Notes under the pieces: model-generated
What the model was told of the DNA's origin: nothing
The model's database searches: none
The model's input: only the letters and a program-made list of their open reading frames with translations
DNA from: Pycnopodia helianthoides
Taxonomy: Eukaryota; Echinodermata; Asteroidea; Forcipulatida; Asteriidae
Reading direction: 5' to 3'
DNA: 64,000 nt
Assembly (NCBI GenBank): GCA_032158295.1
Contig: CM063262.1
Span: 2,513,394-2,577,393 of the forward strand
Shown: piece after piece, positions 12,133-23,200 of the stretch
How positions within the stretch are numbered: the stretch's first letter is position 1
How the letters are laid out: the number at the start of each line of letters is the position of its first letter
Position numbers and translations under genes: made by a program

Positions 12133-15100
12133 CTGGGGGAAAAAAAAGAAACAAATGAATTCAAAAAACGATAATAAAAGTATTACTCGGAGTATGTTAT
12201 ATAAAAAGTTGACAACAATCAGACAGTGCAATCTCCATAAAATATAGCATTTAATGTTTTCTTCTATTGAGCTATGGTACAAATTGTGCCTGCAGGAAGT
12301 CCAGGCTTTGAGGCTTTTTTGTAAACATGTGATGTCACAGGCCATACACAGCATCACCACACTCAAGAAGAGATAGTTATGTGTGCTCCGGCCTTGCGCT
12401 TAAGCTTTTTGTAAAGTAGCCCACTGGGCTAGTAAACTGTGCATTCTACTTGCCCCCAGGAAGTTTTAGTAGCCCCGATTTTTATTGTCATAAATGTATC
12501 TTTCTGGTGTATTAATGGTAGCGATCACAACCAGTTTGTTGGTCAAATGAAGTTACACTCATACATTCAAAAATAACTTACCACTTAAAAAAAAATTGCT
12601 ATTAACATGTCGGTGGCACAGTTTTTAGTAGCCAACTGGAAGTTGAGAAGTGGTGTGTACTAGCCCTCACCAGTTTTTACTAGACATTGTACGCCAGGCT
12701 TGTGTTAAGGGTGAACCCTGATGCTTGTAAGAGCAACAACCCAATCCCAAAGATTGCTTGGGGGCTAAGAATACAGAACTTACCCAAAAAGGCTGCATCA
12801 ATGGCTTGGATATCGTTTAACAGAGGAATGTAGTGGGGTTTCTGGCTGCCTTCATTTTCTACATAGTGAACAAAATAAAACACATTTCAATAATCAACTG
12901 GTAAGGCAAGGGTTGATGTAGTTTGACACCATCCTTGCAGCTCAGTGTAGCATGGCATTAACCTTGAAATCACCCGAGTGGTTTATTGGGAGCCTTCCTC
13001 ACTCAACAACATTCCAACATTATGGTAAAACTCAACACCCGAACTATGATCAGTTCAGCCTACTAGTAGTGCAGTCCCCAGTCCAACACCATTCAGTAAC
13101 TCAACACCCAAACTGTTTGACTCTGATTACGGTGGTATGCCCGATCCCATGTAAAGCATGATCAGTTTAGCCTACTAGTAGTGCGCTCCTCTGTCCAACA
13201 CCATTCAGTAACTCAACATCCAAACTAATGGACTGGTATGGCTGATCCCATGTAAAGCATAATCAGTTTACTAGTGCAGTCCTCAGTCCAACACCATTCA
13301 GTAACTCAACACCCAAACTGTTGGACTCTGATTATGATGGTATGCCTGATCCCATGTAAAGCATGATCAGTTAACTTACTGCAGCCTTTGGCCCAACAGA
13401 ATCGAATGAAAGATGCATCTTGATTTTGAAGGGTTGGGGATGGTTTAAGTTGAGGCAGATGAAGGATGCTACAGTCGTTTGTTTTGTGGAACATGAAACA
13501 TGGGCCTGGTCTTAATAATCAATCTCTGATTACAGATTAAGTTCAAGTGTGTTGAGCGACCAGAGGGATGTAGGGGGTCAGCATTTTAGGCATTAGTTGG
13601 CAAATGAAGCACTAAATGAAGCAGAGCAAGTAGGGCATCAAAACTAAAAATCAGTGTTTTTGACGAACAAAAGTCATAATTTTCCTATCAGTTGGAAAGG
13701 TTTGTTGTTCTGACGTTAATAAGTAAAGTGGGGTTCCGTGCTTGGTGCACTCGTCTTTCTTGAAAAGTGTTAAAGCAAATCAGCAAACTGGCTTTTAATA
13801 ACTATACTCGACCCCATTCCCAAAAGGAAATGCCAGTCAGCAACCTGGATTTTGTCCGTGCCCTCCCGAAGAAACCAATTTATTCTTGCTACGCCAACAG
13901 CCTGATTCAAGAAATCAACTTACTCTCGACTCGTACAAGTACGAGGGTTTCCCGCTCTTTTAGAACCTCATTTGCATACCGGAGTGGAGTCTCCCAGAGA
14001 TGTTTCACATTCCCTTCGTTATCCGAAAGGTCAACGTCCACTTAAACAAAACAAAAAATGAATATTCATTATGACATGAAGGAAACCTTTTAATCTTCTT
14101 GTAAGCAGCGTTTTTGGACTCGAATAAAGAGCAGTGACAGTCAAAGCCGCTGGGTGTGCACAACAAGACCTTGTTTTTTTTTTAAATCACTTGCTTCTGC
14201 AGATTCAAAATGTCAATATCCTGGTTCTCCTATTCCTCCTGCCACCCTCTAAGTTTCTGACAATTCATGCCACTGTCCTGGACACCTTACTCCAAACAGC
14301 AGCCACATGGACATGCAGTGTTGCTAATCACATCAAGAATCTCTTGCGGGTTCGAATCCCACTCAAGCAGACAGTGCTTATCATATTGAAATATTCTTTA
14401 TTCTCGATCCAATGATTACAACTACAATTGTCTAATAGCTTACGACATTTTGTTTTTGGTTGCTGAGGCCATGGGTTTGAATCCCACCAGTGTGAATTTA
14501 TTTCTGCAGGACTAAAAGTATCACTGAATAAACAGAGTTTATCACTCGTTGGTACAAGGGTACAACCAAAATCCATCTGTTTAAATATCTACCCTCTCAT
14601 CTACTACTGGGTGATGAGAAGCAATTTATGGTTAAATGTCTTGCCCATCACAGACACAAGCGTCATGACCAGGATTTGAACCCACACTCTGTTGACTCAG
14701 CCGCCGGAACTTGAGTCCGATGCGCTAGAACGCTAAAGCCAAAACACACTTTTTGATTACTTGTAGGCTTACCGTCTTCTGCACAATTGCATCTCTGCTT
14801 TATGTTCTCTAGAAGCAGCAACGTCCGGCAGTTGGGGTTAAACAGCGCTTCCTCTTTCTCTGCAATCAGACAAGAAGGCAAAAAAAATAATAAATTTCCC
14901 TTGGTTTTTTTCTTCTGGTAAAAAATAGTTCATTACTCACATAATAGCCTAATAACAAGTTCTTATATAGCGCATTTTACAACATCAGTGCTCTTCAGTA
15001 AAGTGCACTAATTATTAAAGTCTTCACATTAGTTCCCTGGTAATTTTGGGGGCCAACAACATTCCTGTAATCTTTCTGAACTCACTCATGACTAAACATG

Positions 15101-15321
15101 CTAAAGAGTAAACGACCCTAAATAACAAGTTTCTGTACAAGGCTACTCCACTTGTTTAACACTTTTAAAAAGAGAATGTGAACTTGAATATACGTACGTC
15201 ATAGTAATTTATTTATTAGTATACAAATGATTACTTAATTTATTTCCAATAATTGCAGCATTTGTTTAAAATGAAAACAACATCAAGAAAACTCACCTCC
15301 AAATCGCACTGTAATGAACAT
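11987..15321 (-). CDS. CXorf65-like protein (complete, five exons, 149 aa)
   Basis: Exons 15321-15297, 14859-14773, 14040-13924, 12858-12784 and 12132-11987 join through phase-1 introns into 450 coding bases. The protein starts MFITVRFG and continues through NPNCRTLLLLENIKQRC, VDLSDNEGNVKHLWE, YANEVLKERE, LVRVEK and YIPLLNDIQ to a basic, Ser-rich tail ending KSTTPTGRKGSKR. From memory this follows the conserved order of human CXorf65 (MFI start, xDLxDE/NxG, YAxxxL, KVE, VPLL, basic C-terminus). The human protein is somewhat longer and its function is unknown. The fold is predicted to be small and intracellular, with no signal peptide or membrane segment. The gene lies head-to-head with the giant cysteine-rich gene. 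Confidence 0.82.
12784..12858 (-). CDS. CXorf65-like exon 4
   Basis: Acceptor TTCACTATGTAG, donor GTAAGT, 75 bases, phase 1-1. It reads NEGSQKPHYIPLLNDIQAI then DAAFL. Direct splicing from exon 3 keeps the frame and puts YIPLL where the human protein has FVPLL. Confidence 0.82.
13060..13370. repeat. Tandem repeat of about 100 bp (three to four degenerate units)
   Basis: Units contain CCAACACCATTCAGTAACTC, then CAAACTG(T)TTGACTCTGATTA, then GATCCCATGTAAAGCATGAT. They lie in intron 3 of the CXorf65-like gene and vary in length. Confidence 0.8.
13924..14040 (-). CDS. CXorf65-like exon 3
   Basis: Acceptor TTTTGTTTAAG, donor GTAAGT, 117 bases, phase 1-1. It reads DVDLSDNEGNVKHLWETPL then RYANEVLKERETLVLVRVE, the best-conserved block of the family. 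Confidence 0.85.
14600..14735 (-). mobile_element. tRNA-derived SINE fragment (Leu/Ser-like head)
   Basis: On the minus strand the box-B-like GGGTTCAAATCCTGGTCATG follows a GACTCAAG block, shared with copies at 41330-41495, 44200-44340, 49190-49500 and 50189-50530. It lies in intron 2 of the CXorf65-like gene. Confidence 0.6.
14773..14859 (-). CDS. CXorf65-like exon 2
   Basis: Acceptor TGATTGCAG, donor GTAAGC, 87 bases, phase 1-1. It reads KEEALFNPNCRTLLLLEN and IKQRCNCAED. Confidence 0.82.
15297..15321 (-). CDS. CXorf65-like exon 1 (start)
   Basis: ATG at 15321-15319, reading MFITVRFG and then a split Gly/Glu codon at a perfect GTGAGT donor. It is too short for an ORF search. It was chosen because MFI-x-V/I-K/R is the family's N-terminus. 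Confidence 0.78.
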
Positions 15322-17048
15322 TGTCAAGTAATTATTCAGGACAGCTGGGATGTTATCTTCATGAGTACATTCGGCAACTGTTTATAATTAAACAAAACTG
15401 TGTCCAGTCCTTTTTTTTAAAGAACGGTGTTCACAAAACTGTGCACGAAGATGTCAGAGTGCCTTCCATGGTTGTCGTTTATGTCCAAACCACATAAATA
15501 ATCAGATGGGTTTAGTTGAACTGCGGAGATCAGACGGTGTTAATATTATTTCTTCAAAGTAGATGGCAAAGTGAGAATCGGTATCCAACTCTGTCACTGT
15601 TTAGCTCGTTAAACAGAACTAGTAATTAACAGGACACATTCTCAATGTATGTTTTTTTTTCTCCGAAATCCTCCAGCACACAAACTCACATTGTATGGGT
15701 CTTTGAGCAAACACAAAGAATCGGAATACCGTGCGTCATTTCACTATTGCTGCACGTTATTCCTCTATCGATCCACGGCCCAGCGTGTGATTACCAATGC
15801 AGGAAGTCTGTACACAACAAAAGACAGTGCCTGGAAACGGAACACAACCGCACGGGCAAAGGTCACAAAACAAAATACGACTCCAAAATACCCCTGCTAA
15901 AAGTGCGACAGGTGTATCAGCCTTTTGGGACCGTCAAATGGTGTGAGCGCCCCCTACAGGTGAAAAGTAACATCTTCCCGACATTCTCCCCCCCCCCCCC
16001 CGCTTTTTCGATTTTTAATAGTTCAGGCATATGTATATAAATCGGTATACCAACAACATTGCTCAAAGAAGACGGTACAATTAATGTAATGAACCTCTGC
16101 TAACAGGTACCTTGCCCACCACCCCCATGTTTTTACAACAAAAATCAGGCCGTTGGGATTTTGACTCCTGAAACATATGAACTTTCAGAAGTGGGTCATG
16201 GAAGGAACTAGTTGCGATAATCGGAGGGTTACGATTATCGCAACTAGGAAGGAACTGGCAATATCTCTGACAATCTGGTTGGAATTGGAGAGGTTTGTTC
16301 CAGAATTTGTTGGAGCCTTCATGATTAAATTTGTGAATAAAAGTTGCGTCCAACTGAGAGAGATTAATTAGTGTTTCCCCCTCAAGTTAGAAGAAGAGGA
16401 AAAATGAAAAGAAAAAAACTATTCGTATACACACAATATGATATTAAATTGTCCTTAGGGTTGACGATTCCCATAAACACTTCTTTAAAAATGTGATTGG
16501 CCAAATAAATCATTTATCACACGTCACATAAATTATTTTGTCAAATCTTGGACTGTGCCCTAATTCCAATTTCACCATTGGCACTGTAAGAAATCGATTG
16601 ATATAAATAAACCGAACCAATCGATGATAAAATCCTTAGTTTATCACAACAGTTAGATTTTTATTGTTACCCAATACTTGACATTCTTTTGTTAAAAGTT
16701 GTGTATTTTGCCACCCTGTTCAAGACACTGCAGAGTTGTTACGTACATGTATGTGTGCGAGATAGCGTGGTGGAACCATAACGACAATGACGTAACCTAT
16801 GACCCCCTAAGCTACTTAAATTAGTTCATTGATTAATTTGGTGTGCGAAGTTGTGCAAGTTTTTTTTTGTAACAGCACGGAACCTAAACAGAACTTTATG
16901 TAAAATTACATCGCAGGACGATGGATATTTGTTACAGAAATGGAGCCAAGATGAACTGAACATACGTGGATATTATAAGTGAAACGTGGAGAGCTATTGC
17001 AACTCTCTGAAACTCAGTAAAAAATTGTTACGTGGGCCACCATAAACT
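15322..17048. other. Divergent intergenic region between the CXorf65-like and giant genes
   Basis: About 1.7 kb holding the promoters of both head-to-head genes and the giant gene's 5' UTR. No TATA box was convincing. A 13-codon upstream ORF (ATG at 16921, TGA at 16957-16959) lies 89 bases before the giant gene's first in-frame ATG. A C-run is at about 15989-16001 and a perfect palindrome at 16208-16247. Confidence 0.6.
16208..16247. repeat. Perfect 16-bp inverted repeat with 8-base loop
   Basis: The arms CTAGTTGCGATAATCG and CGATTATCGCAACTAG flank GAGGGTTA with no mismatch, in the intergenic region between the two divergent genes. It could be the remnant of a fold-back element or a regulatory hairpin. 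Confidence 0.9.
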
Positions 17049-17232
17049 ATGGACCCCAACAACCACGTTGCAGCGGACGCCAACGGCCCACGGTTTACCG
17101 TGAGAAACACGGTACTGTCCCACACAAATTCGCACAGAAAGTGTAAACTTTCGTCACTGCAAATGAGCCTATTTTTGAAGGTATTTCTCGTGTTATTGGT
17201 GTATGGAGCTGTAGCAACTGGTGGAGTGGATG
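17049..17232 (+). CDS. Giant gene exon 1: start and signal peptide
   Basis: Two in-frame ATGs. The first (17049) has a good context (A at -3, G at +4) and adds 38 polar residues. The second (17163) starts a textbook signal peptide, MSLFLKVFLVLLVYGAVA, with likely cleavage after AVA. Secretion is supported either way. Donor GTGAGT, phase 1. Confidence 0.82.
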
Positions 17233-20200
17233 GTGAGTTACTGTTAATGTAGTAAACAGAGAAAAAGACGGTATTTTATGACGAAATTAGGTCGTGTGGC
17301 GTGATGACATTTGAGTTGAAGTTGAAGAAATGTCAAATTTTTGTCGTAAAAAGTTGGAATGTAAAGTGTGCTCGCAATCACTGTACATGACATTTTATGT
17401 TGCGGTGCTTCGTTTTGTTCAGTTTTGAGGTTGTGGTTCATTCAACTGGGTCGATATTTGGCCTCAAATTTGTCTTTTCATAAAGTAAATTATAATAAAC
17501 AGAACTATCTATTAAAGAAGGAATCCAAGAGTCCAACAACAACATGTCCAAGGTCAAACTCAAATTCTGTTTTTGTGTTTCACCCAATAACCCAATTTCC
17601 AAATAGATAGAGTTGAATGAAACAGAGGAGAAAATTACAAGTCTTTAAACCTCATATTAAAATAGTGTAAAATGCCACTCTGATACACTTCAACAAGTGA
17701 AATTTCTGTCTAAATCCGTAAACGTTCGCTGTTGGCCCATTTCAAACATGACGTTTACATTTTTCTGCAAAGAATTTACAGTTCATTCTTGAATTGAAAT
17801 ATAGCATTGAATTTGACTTATTGGCTCGCACAAAAATTCCTCTTTGGAGTGTACCGACCTAGTTATTTTTGCTGTCCGATAACGTCATGTTTCAAATTTT
17901 ATTCTGAAAAGAGGACTCCATAGGAAAATGGCACCTTGGATCGGAGACCCTCTTCAATAGAAATCAAGTGCTACACTGGCAGATAAATCAATGTGGATAC
18001 CTCAGCCCAACCCCCCATTATTTGTTGTTTTAATTAAAAATACAATTCTGACATTTTCGGTTGCCATATGGGCTAGACGATGATGATTGTATTGTATGTC
18101 AAAATGTAAAACAGGCATGACAGGTACAACAAGGCTGCGATAGCCCAATAAATACATTTGCCAGTCCATGTCCTTCATTTTATAATACTGCTCTCCTTTA
18201 TGCAGAGATCTATCTTTCCACTCAATAACTAAACTTCGCACATTATTAGTCTAAAAAAGTGAAACTAAAACACGACAAAGTCTGACTGGTTTATGTTTAA
18301 AGGTAGGGTAATTATAGATTGGTTTTTGTGAACGTTGCTGACTTGGCAAATTATCAATAAAAATAATAAAAGCCACATGTGAAAGTTTGTGCTGAACACA
18401 GTGTCAACTTGCTGAGAAAACAGCAAAAAAATGTTGTGGTGGTTTCGTCAAGCACGTCCGGTTTTTTGTATTTTTTATTTTAGAATTTGAAAACTCACAT
18501 TTGGGAGATCGCCACTTTCTTATGTACATTTGTGTAGGCCTACCGATCAGAGTTGTTACTCACTGCCAATCAGTATTCTCCCTTCGCCCCCCCTCTTGTT
18601 CCCCCCGAAATGAGATTTAAAAAATGCATCAATTGGTTTCATACATTAAAAACATGTGCATTTTGTAGCCCCTGCTTTCCCCCAATATGAAAATGTCTGG
18701 TTACGCCACATGTAGCCAGAGGCTATTCAGCCATGCATTTTGACTAGCCTGAGTGAAGTTAGACATGACAGTATCCCATCGTCCCTGTCAAGTGTAAGTT
18801 TTTCCACCTGCCTATTCAAACAGGAATGCTGCCCCCCCCCTTGCCAATTGACCAACTCGATCATTTTTTGCCAATTTCACCACCTCCCTGTGAAAATTTG
18901 CCAATTAGGCCTAAGTGGATGCCTGTAATTGAAAATCATTGTAAATTTTTCTCTTTAGTTGTCTTACTGTGCATCACATCTCTCATTGATTCAAAACAAC
19001 TTGGTATTGTACACTTTTGGTAACAGCTCAAAATCAGTGTCCACATTTTTTGTGATTAAACATATGCATGAGCAAACAAACCTGTGAAAGTTTGAGCTCA
19101 ATTGGTCATTGAGGTCACGAAAAAATAGTGAAAAGAGACCTTATGTGTTTTCTGTTTTTTCAAATTATCGCGCGCGATAACTACTATTGTTTTACTCGTT
19201 TCTCAGAAACGATAGCATTTTAGGCAGAAATATTTTAAGGAACCCTTTCTACCATTAGGGCCTACTTACTTTAAAATCGTGTAAGTTATGTGTGAATCTG
19301 TGAACATTGTGTTTTTCGATCTTACCAATAGTGTACAGGGCCTTTAAGTCACCATCCAGGAAAATGAAATCACACCCTTGGTTGAAAATCAAAGAGGTGT
19401 ACAGTTAAATTTTAACTGGCCTGCCAGGCTACCTGGGGAGTAAGTTTGACTACATCATACAGCACTCTCATCAGTCACCATCCAGGAAAATGAAATCACA
19501 CCCTTGGTTGAAAATCAAAGAGGTGTACAGTTAAATTTTAACTGGCCTGCCAGGCTACCTGGGGAGTAAGTTTGACTACATCATACAGCACTCTCATCAT
19601 ATTGTGTGTTCATGTAAGGCTTATGAATTAATCAAGATCTGTTTTTCTTTACCACAAACTAGAGGATCAACTACGAATTTACTCCAAAATGTAATTAAAC
19701 CAACATTGTATTAAATTATTTTCTAACATTAGTAAGATTGACACTTGTTCACAGACAAAACTAACATTGTGTACAGTACAAATTTAAAGACGGTCATTGT
19801 AGAAAATTTCCCTTGAAACATTTTTTGCCTGAAATGCGAGTCTGTAATTTGATGTTTGAAAACAGTGAACACAGTGACATTTTTGTTCACCCTATTTTCT
19901 CTTGACTCCGATGACGGATTGAGCTTAAACTTTCACAGGTTTGTTATTCCATGTATGTTGGGTCACTCACACAAAGTGCAGATACTGGGCTCGCTTTCAA
20001 AAAGAGCTAAAATATTGACCTTAACTGCAAAACACTCTTAATTGCGAAAGTGTGATGTCACATTACAAATCACAACGTTGATAAGTACTGAAAACTCATC
20101 TAAAAGATGAATCTTAATGCCTTATGAAATCGGCCCCAGGTCTTAGAAAAAAGAAATTGTCCGCAGACTTTAGACAATATATATTTAAAATACCTTTTTA

Positions 20201-23200
20201 TTTGGTCCTCTGTCCAGGTGTATGTGAATGCAACAGTGCCGACTGCACGGCTGGATGTAACGCAGGGAGCTACTGGGACAGCAATGCTACTGCCTGCATT
20301 GAGTGCTCTGCTGGATACTAGTAAGTAATTGTATGAATAACGGCTTCTGTGTAATTCTACTAAAAGTGTTAAAAAAAACTTTCAGCAAAAAAATAAAATA
20401 ATAATAATTATATGATAATTTGTTGCTTGGTGGAATTTTCTGCCTTTTGAACAGCTTTGTGAAATACAATAGGCTTTAGCACTAGCAGGCCTGGAATGTG
20501 AGGCCATGTTAGTTGTGGCCTCTGTTGCCCTGATCTTGGTCAAGGTGCTCACTCAAAACATCATGGTGAAAAAAAATCTAAATCATTCCCATCCTCAAGT
20601 AAGTACGTATAAATGCAAATAATAGCTAATGGCCTGACGATTCAACCCTAGCACTTAGCAGAGTCTTGAAAGAAAAATAGTTAATGGCCTGACGTTTCGA
20701 CCCTAGCACAGTCTTGAAAGAAAAATAGTTAATGGCCAGGCGTTTCGTCAGACCATTAACTACTTTCTGCATATTTATACCATACCTGTAGGTCCTTTTG
20801 GTTGGTAAGCAGGTTGCAACAGCTAATTCTTTTTTTCTTAAGTTTACATTATGTTAAACATGCACCATAAAAAACGTCATCAAATTAGGTGGTCAGATTT
20901 TGAGAATACTAATATCAGTTCTTAAAATGTTTCACAGAATAATCATATTTTTCAGGAGAAAATGCAGTCAAGTTTGAAACAAACATGGGGCGGCTGTAGT
21001 GGGGTTAAAAAACCTTCGGAATTTCCTGGGATTCTATTTAATGGGAATTTACTCTGTGGTTTGAAAAGGGCTCATTTGATTCTAATGACATGAGCAAAAG
21101 GAACTGAATTCTAGGGGGCACTTTTCTCTGACACTTGGCACTGATGTTACAGTCGACTCTCTTTTAAGACAAGGTCGCTGGGACTGGCCAAATTACCTCT
21201 TTGTAACAGGAACAAGAGGACAGCAAAACGAAAAAACAAAACAAAAACAAAACAAAGTGGAAATGAGATTCAGAACTTAAAAATGTGCTCTATATTTTAG
21301 TACTTTATAACAGTGGGCAAACTTAGTATATAACAGGTTTGAGTCCTGTTATTTATAACAAGACAGACAGAAAAAACAACCCCAAAAACAAAGTAGAAAT
21401 GAGATTCGAGACTTCAAAATGTTCTGTTTATTTAAAAGCACAACCTCTTTTATAACATTGCTCTTCTACAAACACCCTGACAAAGGAGAGTTGACTGTAT
21501 TTAGTTGATGTAAAGGAAGCCCTTTGAATTTAAAATTAAAGTCTGGAATTACACAATGAGGCAATGGTCTTTGTTGCCCCTGGTCTTGGCCTCTGTGCCC
21601 CTTCATTGGTTTCCCATTAATAGATTTTTAATGGAGGTTCCCCTTTTTTCAAAAATGAAAATGGCCTTGGCCTCTCGGAGATGAAATTCCAGGCCTGAAA
21701 AACACACCTGTCTAATGTTTTTCATGAGCAAATACCTTCAAAGCTATACCTTTAATGTACATGTTGGGTACATATTCCAGGGCACATAATTTGCACCGCA
21801 GACAATTTGATAACATTCAATGGACATCCATAATTACACATTGACAGCGTTCCTCATGAAGCCGGATCTAACCGGCCTGCCATCAAAATGAGGTCTCTTC
21901 TTATCAGACATCTATTTAGTAGCCCAACCCTCACTATGTCTGTTGCCGAGCAACCAACTCAAACCAAAGTTGTGTTCAAACAGTCCCCATGGTTACCGAT
22001 CAACATGCAATTGAGACGCGGCGGACCGTGACAATATCCTGGTTGGAGGGCTTTGTGTTTAAAAAAAAACCAGTGACGGAGTCCTTGTGTTGGAGAAACA
22101 AAATCACTTAAGCTCTTGTGACTGGAGCGCCTCAGTGGAACTGACAGAGCTTAATGTGGTAGGCCAACAATGCAAACGAACATGGTTCAATGAGTCCAAA
22201 GGTTTGTCCATCAGTAATACACCCATGATGGCAATTCATGTATAGTTATTTTATGCAAAGAGTCCATTGAAGTGATTATTATTCAGGCCGTTTCAGGGGA
22301 TTTCCCTCCCAAAGGTTGTGTCTTTACAAATGAAATTGACAGAAAAAACACAGGATATTTGTAAAATTTGGTGAATCAGGTAGTAGTTTTAAAATAAGCA
22401 GGACAGTTCTTTTCAGAACTGAGAAGTCTTCCGAATTTCGGAAATCGACTCCGCGGTAGTAGAACAAATAGCAAGACAAGTTAACTCTAAAGAACAAAAT
22501 CTACACAGCAAAGTGCACGGACGGTGTTACCGTAAACCGAATATAGGGCTACGATGATGAATCTGATTATTTTCAGTTTGAAAGCTGTCTGAATGTAATT
22601 TGTTGAAGTACCAGTCTTACACAAAAAATATTTTAATTTTTGATTTGATGAACAAAGAAAAAAAGGACTTGGATCTGCGACCTTTGGATTAACGTGCCGT
22701 CGCTCTACAAACTTGAGCTGCATGTATTTAGCATTTAATGTTAGCGGTCTCTCTCTAAAGAGTTAAAGGAACATTACAGAATTGGTTTTTGCTAACAAAA
22801 CAGTTGCTGGCAGTGAAGCACTTTATGTAATCCACCATATACATAAACTGACTTTGGGCTTTATCCATTGTTTGAGTCAGGAGAAAATAGTAAAAAATTA
22901 TGCACAATTTTCAGCATGTAAACACTCAAGTCCCTAATTCTGGTTGTACTGTAAAAGCTGAAATCAGCAACATTAAAAAAAGAAAAAGTTTTTATATAGT
23001 TTTCTCAATACAACTTCATTAAAGTGATATAAAAAATTTAAAAAAGGTTCTAGTATGAACTTCATTATCAGTAAGCTTTCAGACTAAAATTTAAAAACAA
23101 TGAGTTGCCTGTTAGAATTAACTTGTAAAATGTAGGGGCCTAATGTGAAGACAAAACCAGGGCTTGAATTTGTGAAAAATCTACAAGAGCACGGGGCTTG

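Noticed and set aside
13384..13477. An extra exon of the CXorf65-like gene (CTGTAG acceptor, GTAAGT donor on the minus strand)
   Set aside because: No frame through it fits both neighbours without a stop, while direct splicing of exon 3 to exon 4 gives the family's expected sequence.
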